From assembly GCA_023957115.1 (NCBI GenBank), contig JAMLHN010000025.1:1-64000 (forward strand): DNA of 64,000 bases. The letters are read 5' to 3'. Under the pieces are notes generated by a model, which ran no database searches, was not told the origin of the DNA, and saw only the letters and a list, made by a program, of their open reading frames with translations. The DNA is from Thermomicrobiales bacterium. GTDB taxonomy: Bacteria > Chloroflexota > Chloroflexia > Thermomicrobiales > UBA6265. Made by a program: the position numbers and the translations under genes. Shown here piece by piece: positions 56,787 through 64,000 of the stretch (position 1 is its first letter; each line of letters opens with the position of its first letter).

Positions 56787-56825
56787 CGGGGCGGCCGAGG
56801 CGTAAGTCCTCGGTCGCCCCGTTTT
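56787..56825 (+). terminator. Intrinsic terminator
   Basis: Stem CGGGGCGGCCGAGG (56787-56800) with CCTCGGTCGCCCCG (56808-56821), one G-T wobble, loop CGTAAGT, followed by TTTT (56822-56825). It is 19 bases past the stop of the multidomain protein. Confidence 0.8.
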
Positions 56826-56947
56826 CATGCCCTCCAGTGTCTCGTTGCCGTTCGCTATGCTGACGCAACCGGCGGTCGTCGCCGGAGGAGCACCCGCCAC
56901 CGGTGTGAATGCTGACCGGTGGTGAACCGAGGAGCGCGAACGAACCC

Positions 56948-57826
56948 ATGATCGTTGATGTTCATAACCACACGCCTCGTCACCGCGTGGCGCCGGAGCA
57001 GACCACCGCGGCGCTCGACAGCAAGTGGCGTCCCGATAAAGCCGCGTCGACCGTTCATACCTGGGACGAGCATGTGCGCGCGCTGGAATGCGTCGACCGG
57101 GCAATCGTCTTCAACATCGCATCGGATCCCCGCGGAGATGTGCCGGACGATGGCCAGCTCATCTACGAGACGCCACGGGTGAATAACGATACCGCAGCCT
57201 TTGTTCAGGCGTATCCGGAGAAGTTTATCGGTTTTCTGACGGTGCATCCGTTTTCCCCTGATGCGCTCGAAGAGATCGAGCGCGGAACCCAGGATCTCGG
57301 ATTGCGTGGGATCAAGCTCGGCCCGAACTATCAGAATTTCGACCCGCTTGGACCAGAAGCGTTCGCGGTCTTCAAACGTGCGGAGGAGCTGGGGTTGCCC
57401 ATTCTCTTCCATCAGGGGACATCGCCGGTCCGCTTCGCCGATCTTGATTTTGCTCATCCTCGTCATATCGACCGGGTCGCCACGGCGTTCCCGAATCTCA
57501 AGATGATCCTGGCCCATATGGGGCACCCATGGCAGACCGATTGCTACGTCGTGATCCGCAAGCATCCGAACGTCTATGCGGATATCTCGGCCAACTTCTA
57601 TCGGCCGTGGTCCTTTTACAACGCCATGCGCATTGCGACCGAATGGGCCGTGCTCGAGAAGCTTCTCTTCGGGTCCGACTACCCGATCGTGTCTCCGCAG
57701 GAAACCATGGATGCCCTCTGGCGGGTCAATGACCCAATCGCCGGCACTGGTCTGCCGCCGGTGCCCATCGATCCCCTCGAGCGTATCCTGCATCGCAACT
57801 CGCTGGAACTGCTCGGGCTCGAATAG
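56948..57826 (+). CDS. Amidohydrolase family metal-dependent hydrolase
   Basis: A 292-residue TIM-barrel hydrolase of the ACMSD/amidohydrolase-2 type. The start is ATG 56948 (GGAG upstream; the frame is open to 56909). Metal ligands: VDVHNH (His6, His8), a Lys in GIKLGPNYQNFD, LFHQGTSP (His), LAHMGHPWQTD (His), and FGSDYPIVSPQE (Asp). Substrates of the family include aminocarboxymuconate semialdehyde and hydroxy-aromatic acids (decarboxylases). It is monocistronic here: 122 bases after a terminator and 790 bases before the next gene. Confidence 0.85.
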   Translation: MIVDVHNHTPRHRVAPEQTTAALDSKWRPDKAASTVHTWDEHVRALECVDRAIVFNIASDPRGDVPDDGQLIYETPRVNNDTAAFVQAYPEKFIGFLTVHPFSPDALEEIERGTQDLGLRGIKLGPNYQNFDPLGPEAFAVFKRAEELGLPILFHQGTSPVRFADLDFAHPRHIDRVATAFPNLKMILAHMGHPWQTDCYVVIRKHPNVYADISANFYRPWSFYNAMRIATEWAVLEKLLFGSDYPIVSPQETMDALWRVNDPIAGTGLPPVPIDPLERILHRNSLELLGLE

Positions 57827-57992
57827 CGCCGGTGCAGGGCAACGTTGTCATCTTCAAGGGTGATTATCAGGAAGAAAGTGGGCGTCTGGCAAGAATGAGC
57901 CGGGTCCGGCACAACCTGGCGGATAGACCGACGGACGCCCGTACTGAGCGTAGCATCGTGCCCCATTTGCCGAGGATTTCGTGAGCCGATAC

Positions 57993-58068
57993 CCGGCGGC
58001 GAAGCCGGCGAGCCTTCGCTCGGCGCCTCCGGTCATGAGACCGGCAAGATGAGCGGCTCGTCGCCGGC
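57993..58068. other. Structured non-coding element in a 794-base gap
   Basis: The gap 57827-58620 has no convincing gene (small frames at 57854-58108 and 58110-58487 lack RBS and coding character). Within it: hairpin CCGGC/GCCGG (57993-57997, 58004-58008), hairpin CGAGC/GCTCG (58009-58013, 58018-58022), hairpin CCGGTC-ATGA-GACCGG (58029-58044). Alternatively GCCGGCGAGC (58004-58013) pairs with GCTCGTCGCCGGC (58056-58068). No known riboswitch class is recognised. Confidence 0.4.
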
Positions 58069-58317
58069 TGAGGTACGTCCCCTGGCCAAGGGCCTCAATC
58101 CGGACCAAGGTGGCGCGGAGATCGTCCAGTACGACGTGCCGCCGGGCGGCTGGTTTTCCTCGTTGGCTCGATCACTTGGCCTGCCTCGTTGCGGGTCGAC
58201 GAGCTCACATCCCAGATTACGAAGAACGTGCTAAATCGAGCCGTGAGATGATCGACGGATGTGGCCGAGGGCATTGCGGACCGCCTGGTTCGAGGTCCAC
58301 GGAGTGTGGTCGACTGC

Positions 58318-58345
58318 CTGCCGCCTGCCGCCTGCCGCATGCCGC
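58318..58345. repeat. Four tandem CCTGCCG heptamers
   Basis: Three exact CCTGCCG units and one with a single change (CATGCCG), directly adjoining. It lies in the gene-free stretch before the peptide transporter and is not in a gene. Confidence 0.7.
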
Positions 58346-58620
58346 CTCCTTGGCGCTGATTCGTCCGCATTGGTGTCACGCGTACGCTCACTGTTCGCAC
58401 AGTGGACAAGGCTGGTATCATGGCCGCTCCAGAATATTGCTGGTGATCACGTGCGAATTGCTGGAACATTGCTTTTCGAAGAGGTAGTCCAGGAGAGGAG
58501 GCAGCGGATTGCCCGGCTTGGATGCGCCGGGACCACGAGCGGACTCTGACTCGGATTCGAGTCGAGCGAACCTGACGACCAGTCGATCCGGTTGGCGTAC
58601 TGATAGTTGAAAGGACAACC

Positions 58621-60249
58621 ATGGACGAACGCGACAACGACCTGAGGTTTCTGATCGATCTCGCTCGTGGACGGTTTTCCCGCCGCGATGCACTCAAGGC
58701 GAGCGGCGCGCTGGCCGCAGGCGCCGCGCTTGGTGGGGGAGTTTCGATTCGCCAACTGGCGAATGTCTCCGCACAGGACGCCGAGCCGGTGGGGGAGGTC
58801 GTCTGGGCCCTCGATGCTCCGCCGCCTAACCTGATTCCCTATGGCGCTGTCTCCCAGGCGGCCTGGAACGGTCGCGAGTTCTTTTATGATTCGCTGGTGA
58901 TGTGGGACCAGGATCTCAACCCAATCCCGGGACTGGCCGAATCGTGGGAACCCGACGAATCGGGTAGTTATATCTTCCACCTGCGCAAGGGTGTGAAATT
59001 CCACAACGGCAACGAAATGACTGCTGCCGATGTGAAGTACTCCATGGATATGGCGATAGCGCCGCCCGAGCCAGGCGTGGCGATCGCGGTTCTTGCAAAT
59101 ATCACCGGCACTGACATCGTGGACGATTACACGGTCAAGATAAACACGGCGACGGTCGATCCGACGCTGGTAGGAAACCTGGCCTGGGGCAGGTATACCG
59201 CGATCGTGCCGGAGAATTTCTACGACACCAGTAACGCGCTCAGCGAGGCGGTCGGCACTGGTCCGATGAAGTTGGTCGAATATGTCCAGGACGACGTCGT
59301 CGTTATGGAGGCTTTCCCTGATTTCTGGGGTGACGGAATTCCCTGCATCAACAAGCTGACCCTCAAGACCCTGACTGAAGAACAGACGCGCGTCGCGGCG
59401 CTCCGCTCGGGCGAGATCGACGGCGGCACATTCACCGCCGATACCGTTATGACCCTGGAAGGCGACGATAGCCTCACGATCCTTGAGGGTCTGGTCTCGA
59501 TTCCAAATGTGATCCAGTTCCAGACCGCCGACGCGGATGTGCCTTGGCGCGACGCCCGCGTGCGCCAAGCGATCAATAAGGTGATCGACCGCGAGTTGAT
59601 TCGCCAGAATGTGTTCGGTGGCAAGGCAGAATTGACCGGCGCGATCCCTCCAGGATACGGCGATTATCCGCTGACGCCCGAGAAGCTTGCTGAGCTTTAC
59701 GCCAACGATGTCGATGCCGCCAAGCAGCTCATGATCGATGCCGGATTCGAAGATGGATTCGAGGTCGAGCTGCAGGCGATTGCGGCGCCACGCTCGTATA
59801 CCCAGAATGCCGAGATCGTTTCCGAGGCAGTCAAGCAGCTCAATATCGACGCCAAGGTGGTTCCACTTGAAATCGGCACCTTTGGTGACAACAACGGTAG
59901 TGGCGCGTTCCAGTGGCAAGCCACCGGTCGTGGCATGCGTGGAGATCCGTCCGGTTACGTCATCGACTTCCGCCAGGGAACCAACCAGAATGTGACCTGG
60001 TTCGGTGACGGCTACAACAACGAGGAATTCAACACGCTCTACGACGAGGCACTAGCCGAGCTCGATCAGGCCGCGCGGGTGCCGATGTACCAGCGCATGC
60101 AGGAGATCATTGCCGAGGATGCGGCGAATCTCTATTTGGTGCAGCCGTATAAATTCCAGGCGGTCAACAACCGGCTGACCGGGATGTACGTCTCTTTCAC
60201 CGATACCAACCAGGGTCTACGCATGGCTTGCGTTACCGACACCGAATAG
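58621..60249 (+). CDS. Peptide ABC transporter substrate-binding protein (family 5)
   Basis: A 542-residue protein from ATG 58621, with AAAGGAC nine bases upstream. It has a Tat leader (SRRDALKASGALAAGAALGG, Arg21-Arg22), ending near VSAQDAEP. The family-5 SBP pattern follows: LIPYGAVSQAAWNGREFFYDSLVMWDQDLNPIPGLAESWE, FHLRKGVKFHNGNEMTAADVKYSMD, GTGPMKLVEYVQDDVVVMEAFPDFWG, and WRDARVRQAINKVIDRELI. There is no lipobox Cys after the leader, so anchoring may be through the Tat signal helix. The binding lobes deliver di/oligopeptides or related solutes to the DppBC permeases downstream. Confidence 0.92.
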   Translation: MDERDNDLRFLIDLARGRFSRRDALKASGALAAGAALGGGVSIRQLANVSAQDAEPVGEVVWALDAPPPNLIPYGAVSQAAWNGREFFYDSLVMWDQDLNPIPGLAESWEPDESGSYIFHLRKGVKFHNGNEMTAADVKYSMDMAIAPPEPGVAIAVLANITGTDIVDDYTVKINTATVDPTLVGNLAWGRYTAIVPENFYDTSNALSEAVGTGPMKLVEYVQDDVVVMEAFPDFWGDGIPCINKLTLKTLTEEQTRVAALRSGEIDGGTFTADTVMTLEGDDSLTILEGLVSIPNVIQFQTADADVPWRDARVRQAINKVIDRELIRQNVFGGKAELTGAIPPGYGDYPLTPEKLAELYANDVDAAKQLMIDAGFEDGFEVELQAIAAPRSYTQNAEIVSEAVKQLNIDAKVVPLEIGTFGDNNGSGAFQWQATGRGMRGDPSGYVIDFRQGTNQNVTWFGDGYNNEEFNTLYDEALAELDQAARVPMYQRMQEIIAEDAANLYLVQPYKFQAVNNRLTGMYVSFTDTNQGLRMACVTDTE

Positions 60250-60265
60250 GCCGCACCTGCATTCG

Positions 60266-60296
60266 ACGGGAGCCGTGAAATGGCGGCTCCCGTTTT
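60266..60296 (+). terminator. Attenuator hairpin between SBP and permease genes
   Basis: Stem ACGGGAGCCG (60266-60275) with CGGCTCCCGT (60284-60293), loop TGAAATGG, then TTTT (60293-60296). Partial termination here would give more binding protein than permease, a common arrangement in ABC operons. Confidence 0.75.
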
Positions 60297-60304
60297 CCAT
60301 CGCA

Positions 60305-60320
60305 CCCTGTGTACACAGGG
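60305..60320. promoter_or_regulatory. 16-bp palindrome before permease RBS
   Basis: CCCTGTGTACACAGGG is a perfect palindrome placed directly before the TGAGGA SD of the permease gene (60321-60326). It could be an operator for an internal promoter, or in RNA form a hairpin next to the SD. Confidence 0.45.
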
Positions 60321-60334
60321 TGAGGATTGAAACG

Positions 60335-61285
60335 TTGTCCAAGTACATTCTTCAGCGCCTGGCGCTACTCGTTCCCACGCTTCTTGGTATGAGCCTGCTC
60401 ATCTTCGCGATGCTGCGGCTTTTGCCAGGTGATGTGGTGGATATCATCGCTGGTACCGATGGCACCGTTTCTTCGGCCGCGAAGGAGAAGCTTCGGGACT
60501 CGATGGGGCTCAGCGATCCCATCCCAGTGCAGTACGCGAGATGGATAGGCAACCTGCTCACGGGCGATGCCGGAAAATCGTTGCGTTCGGGTGAGCCGAT
60601 CGGCGAGATCCTGATGCGAGCCCTGCCGATCACGATCGAGCTTGCCATTCTTGGATTGTTCATTTCGACTATTGTGGCGATTCCGCTGGGGGTCATCTCC
60701 GCGGTCAAGCGCGATACCGCTTTCGACTTCGCTGCCCGCATCGGCGGGTTGGTGGGACTCTCGCTTCCCAACTTCTGGGTCGCGACGCTCATGCTCCTCT
60801 TTACATCGAAAGCGTTCGGTTGGACCCCATCGATCCGCTTCATTCCGTTTACCCAGGATCCAATCGGCAATCTCCAGCAGATGATTCTTCCGTCGATCGC
60901 GCTCGCGGTGCCATTGATGGCCATCACGATGCGCATGACGCGGACCACCATGCTCGAAGTGCTCGGGCAGGACTACGTCCGCACCGCCAACGCGAAGGGC
61001 CTGGCGCCCCGGCCGGTGCTCTACCGCCACGCGCTCAAGAATGCGCTCATTCCGGTCATCACAGTCATTGGCTTCCAGCTCGGTGGTCTGATGGGCTCGG
61101 CGGCCGTGGTGGAGGTCGTTTTCGGGCTCAATGGCGTGGGTAATACTCTCCTGCAGGGCATCTTCAATCGTGACTACCCGCTCGTCCAGGCCGCAACCCT
61201 CTATCTGGCGGTCGCATTCGTGCTGATCAACCTTATCGTCGACGTGCTCTATGCATGGCTCGACCCGCGGATCAAACTCGCATGA
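60335..61285 (+). CDS. Peptide ABC transporter permease (DppB-like)
   Basis: A 316-residue protein. The start is TTG 60335 with GTGAGGA nine bases upstream; the frame is open to 60275 but that part covers the attenuator. Six membrane helices: about 8-30, 97-120, 130-155, 170-195 and two at 240-310. The DppB/OppB pattern is clear: SKYILQRLALLVPTLLGMSLLIFAMLRLLPGD, QYARWIGNLLTGDAGKS, the EAA loop GQDYVRTANAKGLAPRPVLYRHALKNALIPVITV, and VEVVFGLNGVGNTLLQ. Coupled by ATGA overlap to the next gene. Confidence 0.92.
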   Translation: MSKYILQRLALLVPTLLGMSLLIFAMLRLLPGDVVDIIAGTDGTVSSAAKEKLRDSMGLSDPIPVQYARWIGNLLTGDAGKSLRSGEPIGEILMRALPITIELAILGLFISTIVAIPLGVISAVKRDTAFDFAARIGGLVGLSLPNFWVATLMLLFTSKAFGWTPSIRFIPFTQDPIGNLQQMILPSIALAVPLMAITMRMTRTTMLEVLGQDYVRTANAKGLAPRPVLYRHALKNALIPVITVIGFQLGGLMGSAAVVEVVFGLNGVGNTLLQGIFNRDYPLVQAATLYLAVAFVLINLIVDVLYAWLDPRIKLA

Positions 61286-62175
61286 GCGTCGTAACGACAA
61301 CACCGGATGTCATTACCGAGGGACGTGCGGCGCGGACGGCCACCCCGTGGTGGAAGTTCCCCAAGCGGTATCGCAATCCGATCGGTATCGCCGGCGCGAT
61401 CATCGTGCTCGCGACGGTCGTCATTGCGCTGGCAGCTCCGATCATCGCGCCTTACGATCCATCGTCGCAGGGGGCAATTCGCCTGTTGCCGCCCAGCCGC
61501 GAGCATCTGATGGGGACCGACGAGCTCGGACGCGATACCTTCTCCCGTATCGTCTATGGTTCACGTGTTTCCTTGCAGGTCGGAATCATCTCGGTCGTCA
61601 TTGCATTGCTTATCGGCGGCGTCCTGGGACTGCTCTCGGGGTATTTCGGTGGTCTGGTCGATACCTGGACGATGCGTCTGGTGGACATCATGTTCGCCTT
61701 CCCCGGTATCGTGCTGGCAATCGTGATCTCAGGACTGCTCGGACCAAGCCGCCGCAACGCAATGATCGCCATCGGCATCATCTACGCTCCGGCGTTTGCG
61801 CGGGTGGTGCGTGGGGCGGTGCTTTCGGTCAAGAGCGAAGCGTATATGGAAGCCGCCAAGGTGGTCGGCGCCAGCAATATGCGCCTGGTCCGGCAGCATG
61901 TGGTGCCCAACATCCTGGCGCCGTTGATCGTCCTCACCACGGTCTATCTCTCCAGCGCCATCCTCTCCGAGGCCGCACTGAGCTTTCTCGGGCTCGGTAC
62001 CCAGCCACCCGAACCAACCTGGGGCGGCATGCTGAATATCGCCCGTACCTATATGGAAATCTCGCCCTGGATGGCGATCTTCCCGGGACTGGCGATTGCC
62101 ATTCTAGTGCTGGGCTTCAACTTCCTGGGTGATGGTTTGCGGGACATTCTCGACCCGCGTTTGCGGGAGCGGTAG
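61282..62175 (+). CDS. Peptide ABC transporter permease (DppC-like)
   Basis: A 297-residue protein from ATG 61282, overlapping the DppB stop. The DppC/OppC pattern: N-terminal helix (about 36-58), HLMGTDELGRDTFSRIVYGSRVSLQVG, GYFGGLVDTWTMRLVDIMFAFPGIVLAI, the EAA loop SEAYMEAAKVVGASNMRLVRQHVVPN, and the C-terminal FLGDGLRDILDPRLRER. No ATPase (DppD/F) gene follows; the next gene is a ceramidase-like hydrolase, so the ATPases must lie elsewhere or be shared. Confidence 0.92.
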   Translation: MSVVTTTPDVITEGRAARTATPWWKFPKRYRNPIGIAGAIIVLATVVIALAAPIIAPYDPSSQGAIRLLPPSREHLMGTDELGRDTFSRIVYGSRVSLQVGIISVVIALLIGGVLGLLSGYFGGLVDTWTMRLVDIMFAFPGIVLAIVISGLLGPSRRNAMIAIGIIYAPAFARVVRGAVLSVKSEAYMEAAKVVGASNMRLVRQHVVPNILAPLIVLTTVYLSSAILSEAALSFLGLGTQPPEPTWGGMLNIARTYMEISPWMAIFPGLAIAILVLGFNFLGDGLRDILDPRLRER

Positions 62176-62177
62176 AG

Positions 62178-62287
62178 GAGGAGTTAGGAGTTGGGATTTA
62201 GGAGTTAGGGTTTGTAGGCAAAAGGCAAACATCTGCCTGGCCCCTGGAGATCGTTCCTAACTCCTAAATCCCAACTCCTAACTCCTC
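62178..62287. repeat. GAGTTAGGAG-family hairpin, copy 5 (perfect)
   Basis: Left arm 62178-62209 and right arm 62256-62287 are exact reverse complements over 32 bp, loop 46 bases. It starts three bases after the DppC TAG stop and ends 14 bases before the next ATG, so the whole intergenic region is this element. It is the best-preserved of five copies. Confidence 0.85.
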
Positions 62288-62301
62288 AAGAAAGGACAAC
62301 G

Positions 62302-63705
62302 ATGGGAACGTTTCAGGCCGGAGTTGGGCGGGTCGATATCACCCCGCCGCTGTCTGCGCCACATGCAAGCTGGGGCGCCCAGGTGCATGTTTTTGCAGAG
62401 GATGTGGATACGCCGCTCACCTGCACGGTGCTCGTGGTCGATGACGGTACAACGCGTGCCGCCTGGGTCGATTTCGATCTGATCATCCTTTCCACCCCAG
62501 AGACGCAGAAAGTGCAGCAGCGGGTTGCGGAGGAGACCGGCATTCCTGCTGAGCTGGTGCGGGTCAGTGTGACGCATAGCCACGCCGGACCGCCCCCAAG
62601 TAGCTGGGATTGGGCCAAGCAGGGCGTGGACGTGATGAAGGCGTATTACAAGCTGATCCCGGATTATGCCTCCGGGGCGGCCCGGCTGGCCGTCGAGAAG
62701 CTGCAACCGGCCCGGGTCGTGGCCGCACGCGGGAAAAGCCATGTGGCGGTCAACCGCCGCGAAACCGCGCCCGACGGCCGCACCGTGACCGGCACCAATC
62801 CGGACGGTCCGATCGACCCCGAAGTCTTCGTCATGCGCATCGATGCGCTCGACGGTTCGCCGATCGTGGCCGCGGTCGGCTACACCATGCACCCCACTAC
62901 CCTGGGACCGTCCAACAAGAAGCTGTCGGCCGACTGGCCGGGGTACTTGAAGGCAACGGTCGAGCTGGTCACCGGCGCGCCGACTATGTTCGCGCAGGGC
63001 GCAACCGGCGATATTGGCCCCGGACCGGACGGGTTTACCGACGATATCGCGGTCATCAAGCGGCTCGGCAGCAGCGTCGGAGCGTCGGCCATCGTTGCCT
63101 ACAACGAAATCCAGTTGCCGACGCGCAACTACAAGCACGAGAAGGTCTGGGAATCTGGTGCGTCACTGGGCAAGTGGACCTACGATGCCGACGAGGGGCC
63201 GGCGCCGGTGGTGCGCGGACTGACGACGACCGTCGATCTGCCACTGATCGAGCTGATGCCGTTCGATATGGCGGAAGAGCGGGTCACGCAGGCGCAGGAA
63301 CAGCTCGATTCGCTCAAGGCGCAAAATGCCGATCCCAAGGAGATCGAAGCCGCTACCTTTGTGGTCAAACGCGCGAACATGGCGTTCCGTCATGTGCAGG
63401 CGTTCGGCGGTCAGACCGAGGCGCCGGTCGAGATCAATGTCGTGCAGATTGGTCCGGCGGTCTTCATCGGCACCGAGGGCGAACCGTTCCAGGAGATCGG
63501 CAAGGAGATCAAGCGACGGTCTCCCTTCCCGTACACCTGGTTCGGCGGTTATGTGGGCGGTTGGGCTGGATATATTCCCATGCCGGAGGACTATCCCGCC
63601 AAGGGTTACGAGGTCGATACCTCGCCCTTCACCCCGGAAGCCGCCGGCATTCTGGTGGAGGCGGCTGTGAAGGTTCTCGAGGAGCTGGCTGCGTCGGAGG
63701 GGTAA
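62302..63705 (+). CDS. Neutral/alkaline ceramidase-like hydrolase
   Basis: A 467-residue protein from ATG 62302, with AAAGGACA upstream. The N terminus FQAGVGRVDITPPLSAPHASWG is the start typical of the alkaline non-lysosomal ceramidase domain, and THSHAGPPPSSWDW (His92, His94) is its zinc motif; GYTMHPTTLGPSNKKLSADWPGYL (another His) and AQGATGDIGPGPDG are also conserved. Length is shorter than true ceramidases (about 650-700), because the C-terminal Ig-like domain is missing. There is no signal peptide. Many family members in Chloroflexota have unknown, probably amide, substrates. It is probably co-transcribed with the peptide transporter, separated only by the hairpin repeat. Confidence 0.8.
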   Translation: MGTFQAGVGRVDITPPLSAPHASWGAQVHVFAEDVDTPLTCTVLVVDDGTTRAAWVDFDLIILSTPETQKVQQRVAEETGIPAELVRVSVTHSHAGPPPSSWDWAKQGVDVMKAYYKLIPDYASGAARLAVEKLQPARVVAARGKSHVAVNRRETAPDGRTVTGTNPDGPIDPEVFVMRIDALDGSPIVAAVGYTMHPTTLGPSNKKLSADWPGYLKATVELVTGAPTMFAQGATGDIGPGPDGFTDDIAVIKRLGSSVGASAIVAYNEIQLPTRNYKHEKVWESGASLGKWTYDADEGPAPVVRGLTTTVDLPLIELMPFDMAEERVTQAQEQLDSLKAQNADPKEIEAATFVVKRANMAFRHVQAFGGQTEAPVEINVVQIGPAVFIGTEGEPFQEIGKEIKRRSPFPYTWFGGYVGGWAGYIPMPEDYPAKGYEVDTSPFTPEAAGILVEAAVKVLEELAASEG

Positions 63706-63778
63706 TACGGAATCCGGGTGAACACACCAGGATGCGGCACGATCGGTTCACCACCGCCCCAGCCCAGCATCGCATGAG

Positions 63779-63832
63779 GTAGCCGCCGGCCCTGTGCCGG
63801 CGGTGCTTCGCCGGCACAGGGCCGGCGGCTAC
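63779..63832. repeat. 23-bp perfect G+C-rich hairpin
   Basis: Arms 63779-63801 and 63810-63832 (GTAGCCGCCGGCCCTGTGCC and on) pair perfectly over 23 bp with loop GGTGCTTC. It lies between convergent genes (ceramidase-like on +, permease on -), so it may terminate both; its length and purity also resemble REP-type elements. Confidence 0.7.
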
Positions 63833-63863
63833 GCGATCCCCGAGCAATCACCCGGATTCCATA

Positions 63864-64000
63864 TTACATGCGGAGGCGGGGATCCAGGGCGTCCCGGAGG
63901 GCGTCGCCGACGAAATTGAGCCCCATAACGGTCATGAAGATGGCGGCGCCCGGTCCGAAGACGAGCCAGGGGGCATCCTGCAGGTATTGCCGCCCTTCGC
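63864..64000 (-). CDS. DppC-like permease, 3' end of a second peptide transporter
   Basis: Only the last 45 residues are in the window (stop TAA at 63864-63866). Reading ...GRQYLQDAPWLVFGPGAAIFMTVMGLNFVGDALRDALDPRLRM, it matches the C terminus of OppC/DppC permeases (LNFVGDxLRDxLDPR), like the complete DppC 1.7 kb away. It is on the opposite strand, so a second, convergent Dpp-type system continues past the window's end. Confidence 0.85.
   Translation of the reverse strand, partial: EGRQYLQDAPWLVFGPGAAIFMTVMGLNFVGDALRDALDPRLRM

Noticed and set aside
57993..58068. Cobalamin, TPP, SAM or c-di-AMP riboswitch
   Set aside because: None of the conserved core boxes of these classes could be found.
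57854..58487. Short frames on both strands in the gap before the peptide transporter
   Set aside because: Low-complexity translations, no SD, and overlap with hairpins and the heptamer repeats.

Overview
The window is about 62% G+C, densely coded (about 90%) and free of rRNA, tRNA, CRISPR arrays, integrases and transposases. It looks like a chromosomal segment of a Chloroflexota bacterium, most likely near Thermomicrobia. The clues are a DUF2298 (Chlor_Arch_YYY) membrane glycosyltransferase, a ScyD/ScyE-like propeller, HAF repeats, M81 (MlrC) and HyuC-type hydrolases, many Tat-type twin-arginine leaders, and free use of GTG/TTG starts. The taxonomic call is inference.

Layout. 1-5166 (+): end of a MoxR/DUF58/VWA membrane cluster. 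5330-9203: an RND exporter and a divergent TetR regulator sharing one palindromic operator. 9328-17776 (mostly -): alpha/beta hydrolase and macro-domain protein; an ECF sigma factor coupled to a large anti-sigma factor with a lumenal/exterior beta-propeller; SGNH hydrolase; HAF-repeat secreted protein; BrkB-like membrane protein. 18020-22004 (+): MFS, M20 deacylase and M81 amidohydrolase operon. 22043-26398: ABC-2 exporter and a divergent STAND-type LuxR regulator. 27017-29498: MFS transporter and a P450. 29685-37532 (-): glycan/lipid-carrier locus (GT39-DUF2298 fusion, methyltransferase, GT4, CDP-paratose epimerase-like). 37926-45415: secreted ScyD-like propeller, then HyuC and M24 hydrolases, a secreted repeat-domain protein and two secreted cyclophilins. 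45542-50536: MOSC/HAD/LLM operon, two nitroreductases, an HtrA protease. 50687-57826: small membrane protein, Dps, two large cell-surface proteins sharing a C-terminal beta-sandwich-like domain, amidohydrolase. 58621-64000: Dpp-type peptide ABC transporter, ceramidase-like hydrolase, and the tail of a second Dpp permease.

Two features cut across the window. First, at least eleven single- or double-base indels break or distort seven otherwise well-conserved genes, several of them in homopolymer runs; restoring frame gives normal proteins, so these are more likely long-read sequence errors than decay. Two adjacent nitroreductases appear fused only because of this. Second, a family of intergenic hairpins with arms built from GAGGAGTTAGGAGTTGGGA-type sequence occurs five times, usually touching a stop codon, with one perfect 32-bp inverted repeat.

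The most novel biology is in the secreted proteins: a cyclophilin fused to a complete type-1 copper cupredoxin, a sister cyclophilin fused to an unrecognised helical domain that occurs twice more in the adjacent gene, and two giant surface proteins joined by TPT- or PTQ-rich linkers to a shared domain. No CRISPR, anti-phage or secretion system was found.
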